From the NCBI GenBank assembly GCA_020726505.1, contig JAHLEZ010000020.1, positions 1 through 64,000 on the forward strand: DNA of 64,000 nt, read 5' to 3'. This document shows, one piece after another, positions 46,300-56,672 of the stretch. The notes below the pieces were generated by a model. The model was not told the origin of the DNA, searched no databases, and saw only the letters and a list, made by a program, of their open reading frames with translations. The first letter of the stretch is position 1; every line of letters starts with the position of its first letter. The stretch comes from Leptodontidium sp. MPI-SDFR-AT-0119. Taxonomy: Eukaryota; Ascomycota; Leotiomycetes; Helotiales; Leptodontidiaceae. The position numbers and the translations under genes are program-made.

Positions 46300-47778
46300 A
46301 TGGAGGGAGACACGAACGTCAAGTGCCGGGTGGCAGTCGTCGGGTCCGGCATGGCTGGACTAGTAACCGCATACCTTCTTAATCAGGACCCTGAAAGTCG
46401 ATACAATGTTGAGGTCTTTGAGATTGTAAGTCCTCAAAGTGATTTGTTCTTCGATATAGATCTATCTGCTAATGCAGCGCCATAGGGAGGGCAGTTGTCT
46501 CTTGACTCCAGCTCGCTGTCTGTCTCGAACCCTGCGACGGGAATTACTGAACGTATTGATCTTCCAATGCGTGCGTTCTCAGGTGGATTCTACAACAACC
46601 TGAGGGCCATGTACGATTTCCTGGGAGTTACGTACCGGCCACAGCGTTTTCTATTTGGGTTCTCAAGCATTGCATCTAAGCTCAGCTGCATGTCCCAAAA
46701 ACCCCCAGAGCGTTTGCATTTTGTACACTCTTCCAACAATCATATACGCTTTCCAATACGGCCCCAGACCGCGACCCTCATAAGCCACCTGTTCGAAATT
46801 GGGTACTTAATAGTGTGGTACGCATGGTTCACAATATGCTGTTTCCTTGTGCCACCCTTGCCCCACGAAACCTTCAGGTCATATATCCGGAGAATCCACC
46901 TCCCGAGATACTTCGTGTCAAGCTATCTTCTACCATTGTTCTCTAGCGTGGCGACATGCCCCCACGAGGCACTCTTGGAGTTCCCAGCACACGACCTGAT
47001 TGATTACAAGAAGAAGACCAATGGGGACCAGCATTATACCGTCTACGGCGGGGTTAACCAGGTCCAGAGAAAGCTATCGCAAGGCTTACAGATACGAAAG
47101 TCGGCAAGGGTGGTTTCCGTGGAACCCCAAGCTCAAGGAATCAGAGTTTGCTGGGAAAGTATGCTGGATAACCCCAGATCTGATAGGTCAGAGGCTATAT
47201 TCGACAAGGTTATCCTGGCCGTGCCACCGAATGTTGTGCAGGCGATCTTTAAGCCTCTGCAGTATGAGATGTCACAAATACCGACGATTTCCGTTCAGAG
47301 TGTTGTTCATGCCGACGAGACTACAATTGGACGATTGTCTGGCACCGACACCCTGCATTCATTGAGCGCCAAAACTTTGATAAAGGGCTCTGATGCGCAG
47401 ATAATCTACCTGAGGACTTTCGCAGGGGACGAGCCTCAGACAGAGTCGATCCATGTTCAGCCATCAGGCTTACTCGTCACAACTTGCCCAGTTGCTGTGA
47501 TCAACCCTGCTAAAATAACGCAATCTTCAACTTTCACCCGTGTACTACGTACACCACAGAGCCGGCAGATAATCACAGACGTCTTCAACCGCACATCTTC
47601 AGGACCCCAAGTTCATCGGGAGAAGAGCGAAACTCAATGGAGAAACGGAGACAAAGGAGTTTGGTTGGTAGGGGGTTGGTGTTGGGATGGAATGGTCTTG
47701 CTGGAAGGATGTATAGTCTCGTCGATGATTGTTGCAGATGCTTTTGGCGTTGAGATACCCTGGAAATGCTGCCCATGA
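46300..47778 (+). CDS. NAD(P)/FAD-dependent oxidoreductase (amine-oxidase-like, COG2907-like)
   Basis: Two exons, 46300-46425 and 46486-47778, give 472 residues. The dinucleotide-binding motif VAVVGSGMAGLVTAYLL (GxGxxG) is near the start, and the segment EIGGQLSLDSSS completes the flavin-binding GG motif only after splicing. DLPMRAFSGGFYNNL followed by MYDFLGV is typical of the group related to bacterial COG2907 flavoproteins. A hydrophobic helix (LIVWYAWFTICCFLVPPL) lies about one third in. The C-terminal GVWLVGGWCWDGMVLLEGCI is the usual FAD-contact end. It oxidises or desaturates a hydrophobic compound, probably together with the divergent methyltransferase. The substrate is unknown; a modified fatty acid is one possibility. 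Confidence 0.85.
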
Positions 47779-49002
47779 AGATGCTGGATACATTGTTGTT
47801 TGGAAATCCAGGAGGCCCTAGGGGCCTAGTTTCAGGTGGTAAGCAGACGTTTACAGAGTCTGTAAGGTCATAGTGTATAGGCTGTAGAATTTTGACGTCT
47901 AGACCTGTAAACTAATGGCAACCATATTCTATATAGAGGAACCCCGCCTACAGAGTTGAACCTTCATCATTGAAAAACAACATACATCTATTCCTTTTAG
48001 CATTGCATTGTCCATATTTAACCATGTGCGGTAACGCAATACGATCTCTCTAGTTTGCTAAAATCACGGGCTATAATTCCCCACGAGCCTTGAACCTTTG
48101 CTACTACCCTATTATACGTTAAGTCATCCAACTCTGACTACTAGGGACGTCTCCCTCAAAACAAAGATCGGCCTGTTTATTGGGTAAGTATTCGGTTATG
48201 CATATAGATTTTGATATCCGCTTATCAAATAGTGTCAAGAGCTACCCCAGCCTCTCCATTCCTGTATATATAGAGGGACTTTTAGGTTAGCTCCTCGGAC
48301 AATTATCTCCTCTACCTCTCATCTTTGGATCGCTAGGTTTGGAGAAACCAAGGACTTTTGATATGCAATACAGAGCCTAGAATGCATTGCACCTATAGCC
48401 CTCCAAATTGTCTAAGTAGAAGCTTCACTTCCTGCCCCATAATCAAGCCTTCCCAGAGCTTTATATAATGTATTCCATGGCTCGCAAGTCTCTCAGTGAT
48501 TTTCTTGCGCCTTCCACGACTCTCCTCCCTAATTCTGTTCTTTCCAACTCGCGAGCGTCTTCTTGACTTTATATTCGATATCCAGAGCGTGGCGGTGTAT
48601 GGCTATTGGCAAAAAGTTGGCTTTTAGGGTAGGGGGTCCCTCTGTCGGATTCGAGGTTGGAGGTTGGAGGTTTTGCGATTGGGGGTTTGCGGATTGGATA
48701 TTTTCATCCTGAGATTTCAGGCGTGTCTTTTAAGGAGTAGTCCAATGTGTTCCGAGAACGTGTATAGCCATTGAATTAATTGATTTCAATTGATTTATAA
48801 TAAATAGCAAGGGACGCATTGACTAAGGGGTAAAATAACAAGGGGTGCAGGGTTTGCTTAATCATACAGATCTTACTGCCTGAGGCTGCTGCAGGTCCTG
48901 CGTATCTGCGTCTTCCCGGACCTCCTCGTCATCTGTGCAGCCACTCTACTCTGTGTGCTACTTGACACATGTCCAGTCTACGCGGCCGATATAACCCGTC
49001 TC
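47779..49002. other. Intergenic region, no supported gene
   Basis: AT-rich spacer. A short G-rich tract with repeated GGTTGGAG near 48650-48680 and AT-rich repeats near 48770-48810 are the only features seen. The DNA at 48880-49002 is open in the frame of the next gene and might hold an upstream exon. Confidence 0.45.
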
Positions 49003-49857
49003 ATGGCTTTCTCATCACCACATACAGCGGTTGAGGCGTACATTGATATCCCATTCAACGCGTGGCTCGTCATCATTCTCATCCTCACCTATAGGTGTGC
49101 TATTCGAAACCGTGGACTGCTTCTGTTCGCAGTCCTTGGAGTCAGCGCGACTATTGTCGTATTCGATAACACGTCTACTGTTGGCCAGATGACCAAAATC
49201 ATATGTGAACTTCCCCTCGGTCTCGGCTCTGTCCTGGCATTCCTCGTTGCGGATCGATCCCTTCAGACTCGATTTCGATCAGCCTTTACGACCTACGTTA
49301 ATTTCGCGGTGTATGGCAACATTGGCATGATGGTGGGGACCCCCGCAGACGGCACCCTTCGGGGAATGTGTAGCAAGGTCACTTGCGCTGCACTCTTCAT
49401 TTGGATCGTCCAACAAGGACGATACGCTGGATGGAAGACAATCGCGCCTCACAACGATTTGTTCGTTTTCACTGCCGTCAGCAAATCTTGGATATTTGCA
49501 CACGCGATCTATAGATTTGTTCTTCTAACATTGCCGTGCTTTGGGTCTGGACGCCGGCATCGTCTTCTAGAGTTGTACTCTCTCAGTCTAACGTTCGCCC
49601 TATCGTCGAGTTCAAACCTTCCATTCGAATTTTGCTTTGGAATGGCCGATACATTGGTTGTTCCGGTGGTTGCAGGATGGTCAGCGATTGCAACAACATT
49701 CAATCTAATACCACGCGATGTGATAAACAACGACTTGCCCTCAAATCATATCGGGGCTGAGGCAGATGCGTATCTGAGTGCTGTGTTACTGGCTGTTGCC
49801 ATTTTTGCTTGTTTCAAGATAGCTAGCGCGCCGTGTCGAGGGTCGCGAGGGGTATAG
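49003..49857 (+). CDS. Polytopic (about seven-helix) membrane protein of unknown function
   Basis: The first ATG in frame is at 49003, giving 284 residues. The frame is open further upstream (from about 48850) and encodes another hydrophobic segment (LLVICAATLLCVLLDTC), so a 5' exon may be missing. Predicted helices include NAWLVIILILTYRCAI, GLLLFAVLGVSATIVVF, GLGSVLAFLVAD and the C-terminal YLSAVLLAVAIFACFKIA. No catalytic motif is recognised. Similar small polytopic proteins occur next to terpenoid biosynthesis genes in fungi, but no terpene gene is present here, so that link is weak. Confidence 0.6.
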   Translation: MAFSSPHTAVEAYIDIPFNAWLVIILILTYRCAIRNRGLLLFAVLGVSATIVVFDNTSTVGQMTKIICELPLGLGSVLAFLVADRSLQTRFRSAFTTYVNFAVYGNIGMMVGTPADGTLRGMCSKVTCAALFIWIVQQGRYAGWKTIAPHNDLFVFTAVSKSWIFAHAIYRFVLLTLPCFGSGRRHRLLELYSLSLTFALSSSSNLPFEFCFGMADTLVVPVVAGWSAIATTFNLIPRDVINNDLPSNHIGAEADAYLSAVLLAVAIFACFKIASAPCRGSRGV

Positions 49858-50032
49858 GTAGCTTCTTTTGCAGGGCGGACTCAGCTCTTGATTGATTATA
49901 GCAATCGTAGAAGAAAATTATAAGCTCGTATACCTTGTAAAATTGAGGGCCGTTGTGAACTTGATGGTTTGAGACTCCTAGTCGTTTATAATAGAGATAG
50001 AGAGAGGTAGAGAAAATACCTACTCGGTGTGT

Positions 50033-50613
50033 GGTTTATAGGGCCGTATGTTTCCAATGCCTCGACTTTTGTGGAACATTATTTGGCATGGCTCAACCGC
50101 CAAATTTGCATGCCGCCCTATGTAATGTGATGCACGCGACGCGATAGGGCATGGTAATGGCAGGGCCAAAAATGAGGCTATTCGCATAATTAATACTATT
50201 CACGCTGCTCTTCAAGTGTATTTCCCTTTAAGTATACCTCCCTTTGAGCCTCCCTTTAAGTATGTCTCTATTCGAGTATGCCTCCCTTCGAGTGTGCTTC
50301 CCTCCAAGTATGCCTCCATTCGAGCCCCCCTTCAAGTATGCCTCTATTCGAGTATGCCTCCATTCGAGTATGCCTCCATTCGAGTATGCTTCTATTCCTT
50401 CCCTCTAAATATACCTCCCTTCATGTATCCCTCTATTTAAGTATGCCTCCCTTCGAATATACCTCTCTTTGTATATCCCTCGATTCGAGCATGTTTTGAT
50501 GTGAACAGGTTTAAGTTAGGCTACATAGGGCGGCATGCAAGTTTGGCGGTTGAGCCATGCCAAATAATGTTCCACAAAAGTCGAGGCATTGGAAACATAC
50601 GGCCGGTTTATAG
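50033..50613. mobile_element. Mutator-like miniature element with long TIRs and internal minisatellite
   Basis: The element proper is 50042-50604 (563 bp). It begins GGCCGTATGTTTCCAATGCC and ends with the reverse complement. The terminal inverted repeats are 83 bp long (50042-50124 and 50522-50604) with one mismatch. Both ends are flanked by the identical 9-bp GGTTTATAG (50033-50041 and 50605-50613), a target-site duplication. Long TIRs with a 9-bp duplication are the hallmark of Mutator-like elements. There is no transposase; the interior is mostly a 16-bp minisatellite. The near identity of the TIRs suggests a recent insertion. Confidence 0.88.
50216..50490. repeat. 16-bp minisatellite
   Basis: About 16 tandem copies of a unit close to GTATGCCTCCATTCGA, with point changes (A/C/T at the middle, occasional 12- and 25-bp irregular copies). 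The best-conserved copies are at about 50270-50390. The 16-bp period is not a multiple of three and the array is not coding. It fills most of the interior of the Mutator-like element. Confidence 0.85.
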
Positions 50614-50800
50614 GGACGCCCCGGCATCGGGCAAGGCGACTCCATCCTGTCTGGAACATAAATCAACCCCCAATTGATAATCTGTAATGTCAAAATTCGT
50701 CCCAATGACTCTGAAATTCAAGAGCCGCTCCCTCAAGGTCATCACTGACCATATCAGACAGAAAGTATTCTGGGCCATGCGGGTCCAGCACTATCCCTTA

Positions 50801-51263
50801 CGAACCTAAAAGCACGGGTCCGTGTTCCACAGGGCATTTTGCCGAATTTTCAGCCCTGAACCTCCAAATCACCAATTATGACTACAACACCCCGCCTCGA
50901 CGATTGGCACCATATGAAAGGCTTTTAAATTACTACGACACATAAGGAGACTATGCTCTAGTTGCACTAGTACGAAAAAGACCCGATTTGCGTTCTCTAA
51001 TTGCGATACAAGAACCTTGCTACAGGTGAGCCTCTTTCTGAGAGTTCGATTCGCAAAATCCTTGGCTACGCAGTAGTTGAAGAATAGGAGGCTATACCTT
51101 AGGATTGGATTAATCAGTTAATTTTGAAGCAAGAGCATTGGGTAGCTGTACTTATGCAGCGCTATAAGTGATTTACTCCTAATTAAATTCTGCTTTAGTA
51201 CGTAGCTTTTATGAATATGCTTGAAAATGCCCTGTGGAGCACGGACCTGTGCTTTCAGGTTCG
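50801..51263. mobile_element. Degenerate DNA transposon relic with 40-bp TIRs
   Basis: The left end starts CGAACCTAAAAGCACGGGTC and the right end, read inward, CGAACCTGAAAGCACAGGTC. The inverted repeats span about 40 bp with four differences, and TTA flanks both ends (50798-50800 and 51264-51266). The interior, read on the plus strand, keeps pieces that look like a transposase helix-turn-helix (ESSIRKILGYAVVEE) broken by stops. A TTA/TA duplication fits Tc1/mariner- or Harbinger-type elements. Confidence 0.68.
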
Positions 51264-51266
51264 TTA

Positions 51267-52436
51267 GCTACACACCCTCCTGGAGGCCTTGTAAGGCTGC
51301 CTGTCGGGCTGTGGTTCGCTATTCAATCACTAATGGCACTCACTATACCCTTTTAGGCCTAGCGGCACGTGAGTGCTTATGGCAGCTAAGGGGATACGAA
51401 GCCTATCACCGTCTGTTGCATCATTTATTTATGTTTCGACACCTGAGGAATACTATCACAAAGCAAGTGCTAGATGGCATTAATCTGCCATATAAATATA
51501 CCTTAGCCACCTTCTTCCAGTATTTGCTACTACCGCTCCTTTCCATTATTTCGAGAGCTACAAGCATACACAATCCCTTCGTGCGTCGTACAGGCAATGT
51601 TGCCCACCAGGCCAATCACAATCCAATATACCCACCCGGACATCCAGATCGGACTAAACCAACATTGATCCTCTGGATTGTCCTGCACGCTTTTGCAAAC
51701 TTTCTGTGGAATAGAGTTGCTACCAGTGTACGACTTTCCAAGAGTATTTTCGTTTCTGCGTACAATCTATGAGCCCTGCTGGAAGACGCGAAAAAGATAC
51801 CGGAAGCTTCAAGTCGCAAGCACGAGAACTTCAGCGTTCCTGGACACAGCCTAATTGGAGCTTCCATGCATGGGGCATGCAGCATCGAGCGGATCATGAT
51901 AGGGCACTGGGACACCACTTGGAATCCCATCCCTATTGAAGCCTCACTGAAGATTGTCCAATGAAACATAATCATTTACCGCTGGAGCAGACTCCCCTCC
52001 TCCCCTCTGTTCTTATAATCCAGCTCCCCCCAGATTTCCATCCTTCTCACTATCTGTCTGATCTACCTTCTCTTGTTTCTGCTCTGTGCCAGATACTCTA
52101 CAGCTGGATGACTCCAACACGGGCCACCCCGTGGCCTCCAAGTAAGACGGGATGGGCAATGCCCTAGTTGGCATTTGTTTCGCTCTTTCCTGAAGCTCGA
52201 GTATAACTTCTGCTTCTCAACGTATTCCTTCGTTTCACACCACGCTCGTTATCACAGCATTTACAGCCTCTCAAAACACTCGTTACCCTATCACTCTTCA
52301 GAACCCTCACTCTGAGCTCCCTTCCAAGCTTCTAGAAACTATTAATTGTAGATTAGCAGCTGTCTGTCCCCCTAATTGCGCCCGACACCGATTCAGCATT
52401 GTTCCCACAGGCCTGCGCGCTCAGTCATTACTCGTG
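51267..52436. other. Region without a supported gene
   Basis: An open frame of 183 codons starts inside the transposon end (51221-51772), lacks a domain and looks like chance or relic coding. The 5' promoter of the CFEM-like gene occupies the right part (CT-rich, 52180-52430). Confidence 0.4.
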
Positions 52437-54010
52437 ATGCGTCCCCAACAGGTCCCCCTTTTCGTTCTCACCATCATCATCATCTGTAACAGCACCCTCG
52501 GAGCCACGGCACAGCAGACCTGGATTGATGATGTCCCCGGATACACCCTGCTGGCCCCATGTGCCGAGCGGAGACTCAGCGTCATCGTCAGGGACATGTC
52601 CTCCGGTTGCGGTTTAAGCACCTCCTCCTCCTGTTTCTGCACCACCGAATATGCACCTATGAACACCATCATCGCGAAAGCTGTATCCTCCGAGTGTCGC
52701 GATGGAGCTGCTGCGAACTCGGCCCTGGAGGTGTTTGCAAGCTATTGCGATTCGACCCCGATCATCACCGTAGCTACTGCTCACGCATGTAAGACATCCG
52801 CCCTTGAGAAAGTATTAACAGACCTGGTTTCTGACAGCTATTAAAGCCACCACCCCATCACTCCCATCAATAGCAGTTGCAACACCCACATTGCCAAGTA
52901 CATGGTCGGCAGAGCTATCAAACTTTACCACGGTCATGAAGTTAGTGTCTCAATCGATTCTCTCGTCCTCTACACACAATCTGGCAGTCACTCCGGGACT
53001 GTCGTCTATCGCTAATACTACTGTCAATCAAACACCAACAGCGACATCTACAGGCGGCATAGCTTTCTCCACATGGTGTCGATGGAATGCGAGATCTAGA
53101 CTTACTGATCCTGCGATTGCTGGTATAACCCTCGGCACTATCGTAGTAGTGATATTGGCAGTATGTTTCGTTGTTTGGCTATCTCGCAAACTACGAGCCC
53201 GCAATACCCAGAAACGGAGACAATCCGCTCTATCCCCAGATACTGCTCACATCGAGTTAGGAAGTTCAGGTAATCCACCCATCACAACACAAGACTTCCT
53301 TTCCCAGCTCTTTCAAAGCCATCCTAACATCTCCCCCAGCAACATCCACAACCCCCCTCCTCAAAAAAGTCCGCACCTACCGGTCCACCAACCCCAAAAC
53401 CGCCCAATCCATTGACAACGAGAAAGCCAGCCTCCAGGAACTTCGATCCATCCACGAAAACCCGCCGCAAACAGGAAGCGCCGGCAAGCTCTTCCAGATC
53501 ATCATCAGCCTCATCGAAAACATGCTCGACAAATTCACCGTCTCGCCGGCAACCGATCTCGACTTGAGCAGCGCGATGGAGCTTTGCAAGGACCTCGACG
53601 AGCTCTCGAAGCGTATTTACACCGAGCGCCCTGCCGCTCGGCAAGTTGCACGCTTCTATGTCGGACAGGTGCATCTAGCCAAAGCACGCCTGTTACACCG
53701 CCGCAACCCCGGGTCAACCTCGCTCTTGGTCGAAGGATCCTACACTGCGGCGTTGGGAGAACTGATGGCCGCCGCGAAACAAGTGCACGGCGACGGGGAG
53801 ATGCTCAAGATCCGCGGCCGTGCCCTGAATGCATGCGCATTCATCGTCCAGGTGTGCCCTGGTTGCTCGAATCTGGAGGATGCGTTGCTGGTGCAGCCTG
53901 AGTACGTGGAGGCTAAACATGCGTTGTCTACGGTTCATGAGCGAGGAGCTCTTGTGGCAAAGATGTTGGTTTTAGACGAGAAGTGGGTTCATCGATTGGC
54001 AGGCACCTAG
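52437..54010 (+). CDS. Cysteine-rich (CFEM-like) single-pass membrane protein with cytosolic domain
   Basis: Three exons, 52437-52788, 52847-53269 and 53340-54010, give 481 residues. A signal peptide (VPLFVLTIIIICNSTLGATA) is followed by a short cysteine-rich domain with six Cys (PCAERR, SGCGL, SSCFC, SECRDG, SYCDS), similar to but not exactly the eight-Cys CFEM pattern. A Ser/Thr-rich stalk with N-glycosylation sites leads to one helix (ITLGTIVVVILAVCFVVWLS) and a basic stop-transfer (RKLRARNTQKRRQ). The cytosolic part (about 220 residues) is predicted helical, with LFQIIISLIENMLDKFTVSP and a repeat-like helical C-terminus (LLHRRN, YTAALGELMAAAKQVHGDGE), somewhat TPR-like. The layout is that of a surface sensor or anchor. 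No kinase or known signalling domain is visible. Confidence 0.72.
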
Positions 54011-54456
54011 AGAACCGGTGGCTGACGTGAACGAAATTATGAGCTTTTGATTCTGGTCTTCGAATCTGAAGGGCGCCACTTGAGCTAGTCTCTGAGCTGG
54101 ATTGGAATATTTAAATTAGATTGTTTACGACTCACGGCCGAGTTCCGGATGAGAAGGGGGGACTAATCCGTCCGTTGCTTGGCTTCTCGGATATTCTTTA
54201 TGCATGGAATCACAGGAGTTAGGGCAGTTCATGTATTTATTGTATTTGTATAGTTTCTCGTAACGCTTAGTACTTTTTGCCTGATGTCACGCATTTTTGC
54301 GTGCTCCTTCCAATTATCCACTCGTCCTGTACTGTACAATCTCGTATCTGAACGGGCGTTAGCTTCTTCTCGTTTTATATGCCTGAAGAGTGCGTACATC
54401 AACAACATATGATTCTTGGGTAGAAGTTTAATCCATATTCCATCCAAGTCATGAGT
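54011..54456. other. 3' region between converging genes
   Basis: Short spacer between the CFEM-like gene (plus) and the nucleoside phosphorylase-like gene (minus). No supported gene. Confidence 0.5.
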
Positions 54457-55815
54457 CTAACACTCGTCGTCCCTGATGTGTAGCCGCTCCAGAAGCAAGT
54501 TCTTGTCGTCCGGTGGCGTCAACGGTGCAGCGATACCCCAAGCACTCTCCGGTCCAGGATGACCGATGTCTTCTCCGTAATTAATCGGCGCTGACGGACC
54601 CGCATACCTCCCAGCGACGTCGCCCCTTTGGCCCTGGAAAGCTCCGGATGGTGCTTCTACCCGGTTGAGCATCGGGTCAGAAGTGTCTGGCACCTCTGGA
54701 ATCGGGGAGGTCATAGAACTGCTCGAGACTGGAGCCAGGATGGTTCCTGGAACGCTCTGCACTGACAAAGGCCTGGCTTTGACGCCTTCCAGGCTCCTCG
54801 GTACTAGTTCTTCGAGAACTTGTCTTGCAAATGCAGCTGCTGTTGCGGCGGCATAGTTGTGCCACTTGTAGGGCTTGTGGCTATCGGCATAGTCCGAGAT
54901 TCCTCGAATGACAAGACAGTGGGTGTCTATCATGACTCCGGCGGCCTCGGTTTCAAAGCAGATCGCTCCGTGGCATTGTGTGCTTAACCTGTCTCTCTCT
55001 TTGCCGTTCTGCATTACAAGGTCTCCGGAAGCGATAGGCCCCCGGTGGAAAACTGGCTTGTCGCTGTTACGTTTGGGGCGAAGGGCCTGGGGGCAATTGG
55101 TGCAAATCTCCTCATTTTTGGGATGAACGGATTCTGGGGTACACAAAATATCATACTCTGAGCCAGGATATTTGAACCGGTTCCTCAAAGACTCGAGCTT
55201 TACTCCATTCTTCTCCAACCTTTCAGGAGCAAGCATAGCAAGGTGGCGATGGAACGGAGGCTCCCCATCTTCATCATTCCGCTCGATCGTATCTACCACC
55301 GCGACGAGTTCAGGGATAGGTTGGTCGATCAGGCTGGTCGCTACATGGCCGTCTGTGGTGCATCTCCCTCGGTCATATTCGAAGATTGCTGGGACACCTG
55401 CCCACGTCGGAGAGCCAACTACCACATCGCCGAGATGGATGAATTCGTTATCCTTGAGCTCGCTCTTGAAATAAGGGTTTCTAGGCACGCCTCCCCCAAT
55501 GCCCACGAAGAGAAAGATTCTTATGGACTGGAAACTTTGAGAAAATTGTATGGCCATCCGCGCTGCCCCTGATTTCCCGGTTTGACCGGTGGGTATTTGC
55601 GCAATAACGACGTTGTGACCGTTGATTTCTCCGTACGTATACGAGTTGGTGTCTGTTGGACGGTTTTTTGGGAAGTAGTGTTTCTCATCGAGCATCCATC
55701 TTGCCGCCGAGGCTTCTTCTCTTAAGGCACAAAGCCAGCCGACTGTGTAGTCTGAAAGATTGAGCGATTTTCTTGCCATGTTAATGATCCAGTGCTGTAT
55801 ATGTGTTAGCGTCAT
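54457..55815 (-). CDS. Nucleoside phosphorylase (PNP/UDP)-like domain protein
   Basis: A single exon of 452 residues from ATG 55815; an internal ATG at 55779 (MARKSLNLSDYTVGWLCAL) is the more usual family start. The domain shows the pattern of the fungal PNP-like family: DYTVGWLCAL, IRIFLFVGIGGGVPRNPYF, HLGDVVVGSPT, FETEAAGVMIDTHCLVIRGI and SDYADSHKPYKWHNYAAATA. In fungi this domain occurs alone or as the N-terminal part of NLR-like proteins (PNP-NACHT); here no NACHT or repeat domain follows, only a Ser/Pro-rich tail of about 100 residues. Whether it cleaves nucleosides or acts as an immune-type effector is not known. Confidence 0.85.
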   Translation of the reverse strand: MTLTHIQHWIINMARKSLNLSDYTVGWLCALREEASAARWMLDEKHYFPKNRPTDTNSYTYGEINGHNVVIAQIPTGQTGKSGAARMAIQFSQSFQSIRIFLFVGIGGGVPRNPYFKSELKDNEFIHLGDVVVGSPTWAGVPAIFEYDRGRCTTDGHVATSLIDQPIPELVAVVDTIERNDEDGEPPFHRHLAMLAPERLEKNGVKLESLRNRFKYPGSEYDILCTPESVHPKNEEICTNCPQALRPKRNSDKPVFHRGPIASGDLVMQNGKERDRLSTQCHGAICFETEAAGVMIDTHCLVIRGISDYADSHKPYKWHNYAAATAAAFARQVLEELVPRSLEGVKARPLSVQSVPGTILAPVSSSSMTSPIPEVPDTSDPMLNRVEAPSGAFQGQRGDVAGRYAGPSAPINYGEDIGHPGPESAWGIAAPLTPPDDKNLLLERLHIRDDEC

Positions 55816-56672
55816 AACGGGCAGTCCTCGTCCGCTTACAGTGTTAGATGATGGAGAAGTATCTTGTTTCGAGAAACGTCAAAAATCTTGCAAGAATGTT
55901 GAGTCAAGTGATTATCAGAGGAAAGGATACGTGATTTGCGAAGCAATATAGGTACTAAACCAAGTGTCTCTCACCGTTCAGGTACTCCATCACAGTCAGG
56001 AGCTCTTTATATAAACATACGTGATCTGGCCCTGAAGAGCCTCAATGGTGGGTGGCACACTGGCATAAAATATCACCGACAACGTAAAGGGGCACAGCTT
56101 CGATATCTCTCAATTACCGTCTCATAACTCGCGGAATGTCCAGGTGAAGATAACGCATTGATGAGTGCCCAAGGCTGGCAATCTCCAGTGCCACGTATTG
56201 GGTTGGTATACAGCATTGGGTTGAGAACACCATATAACTCGGGCGAATTTCAAAGCGCCACTTCCTGGCCGGTTGGGTTCATGGTTGCTGCAACCGCCCA
56301 TGTCCGGCAATCGGATTTGCTGCGATCGAGGCGGGGTGCATGCTGCGCTGTGCTGTACAACATCGCAGACCGCCCTTTCTGCTATGGAGCTTCCTTTTCT
56401 TCGGCGTTGAGCCTCATTCTCTGAGCGGTGCGGTTTCAATCGGCCACACGCCAAAGAATTCGATAGCTGCTGAACTTGTGATTTGCAGATCCAGGTATAA
56501 GACAAATGCGAGTCGGCATAATGATCAAACTCATGCATGCCATCTAACGGTGTCACACCTCAATGGCTTTGATTTGTCACAGTCGACGGTTCTCGGTATT
56601 CTTGATAAGTCGCATTGGTTCTGTGGGGTTACTTCTCCCCATACATATATGTGACAATGGCTTCGTTCTGGC
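55816..56672. other. Intergenic region, no supported gene
   Basis: Overlapping short ORFs on both strands without domains. It holds the 5' end region of the nucleoside phosphorylase-like gene and the 3' end of the DUF6594 gene. Confidence 0.45.

Noticed and set aside
49279..49730. Minus-strand frames opposite the seven-helix protein
   Set aside because: They are shadows of the plus-strand coding sequence, with no motif of their own.
50216..50499. Repeat-rich frames over the minisatellite read as protein
   Set aside because: The 16-bp period shifts frame with each unit, so the apparent repeats in two frames are a by-product of the DNA repeat. It is also not a CRISPR array: there are no spacers.
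51221..51772. 183-codon plus-strand frame
   Set aside because: It starts inside a transposon terminal repeat, lacks a domain and has irregular composition.
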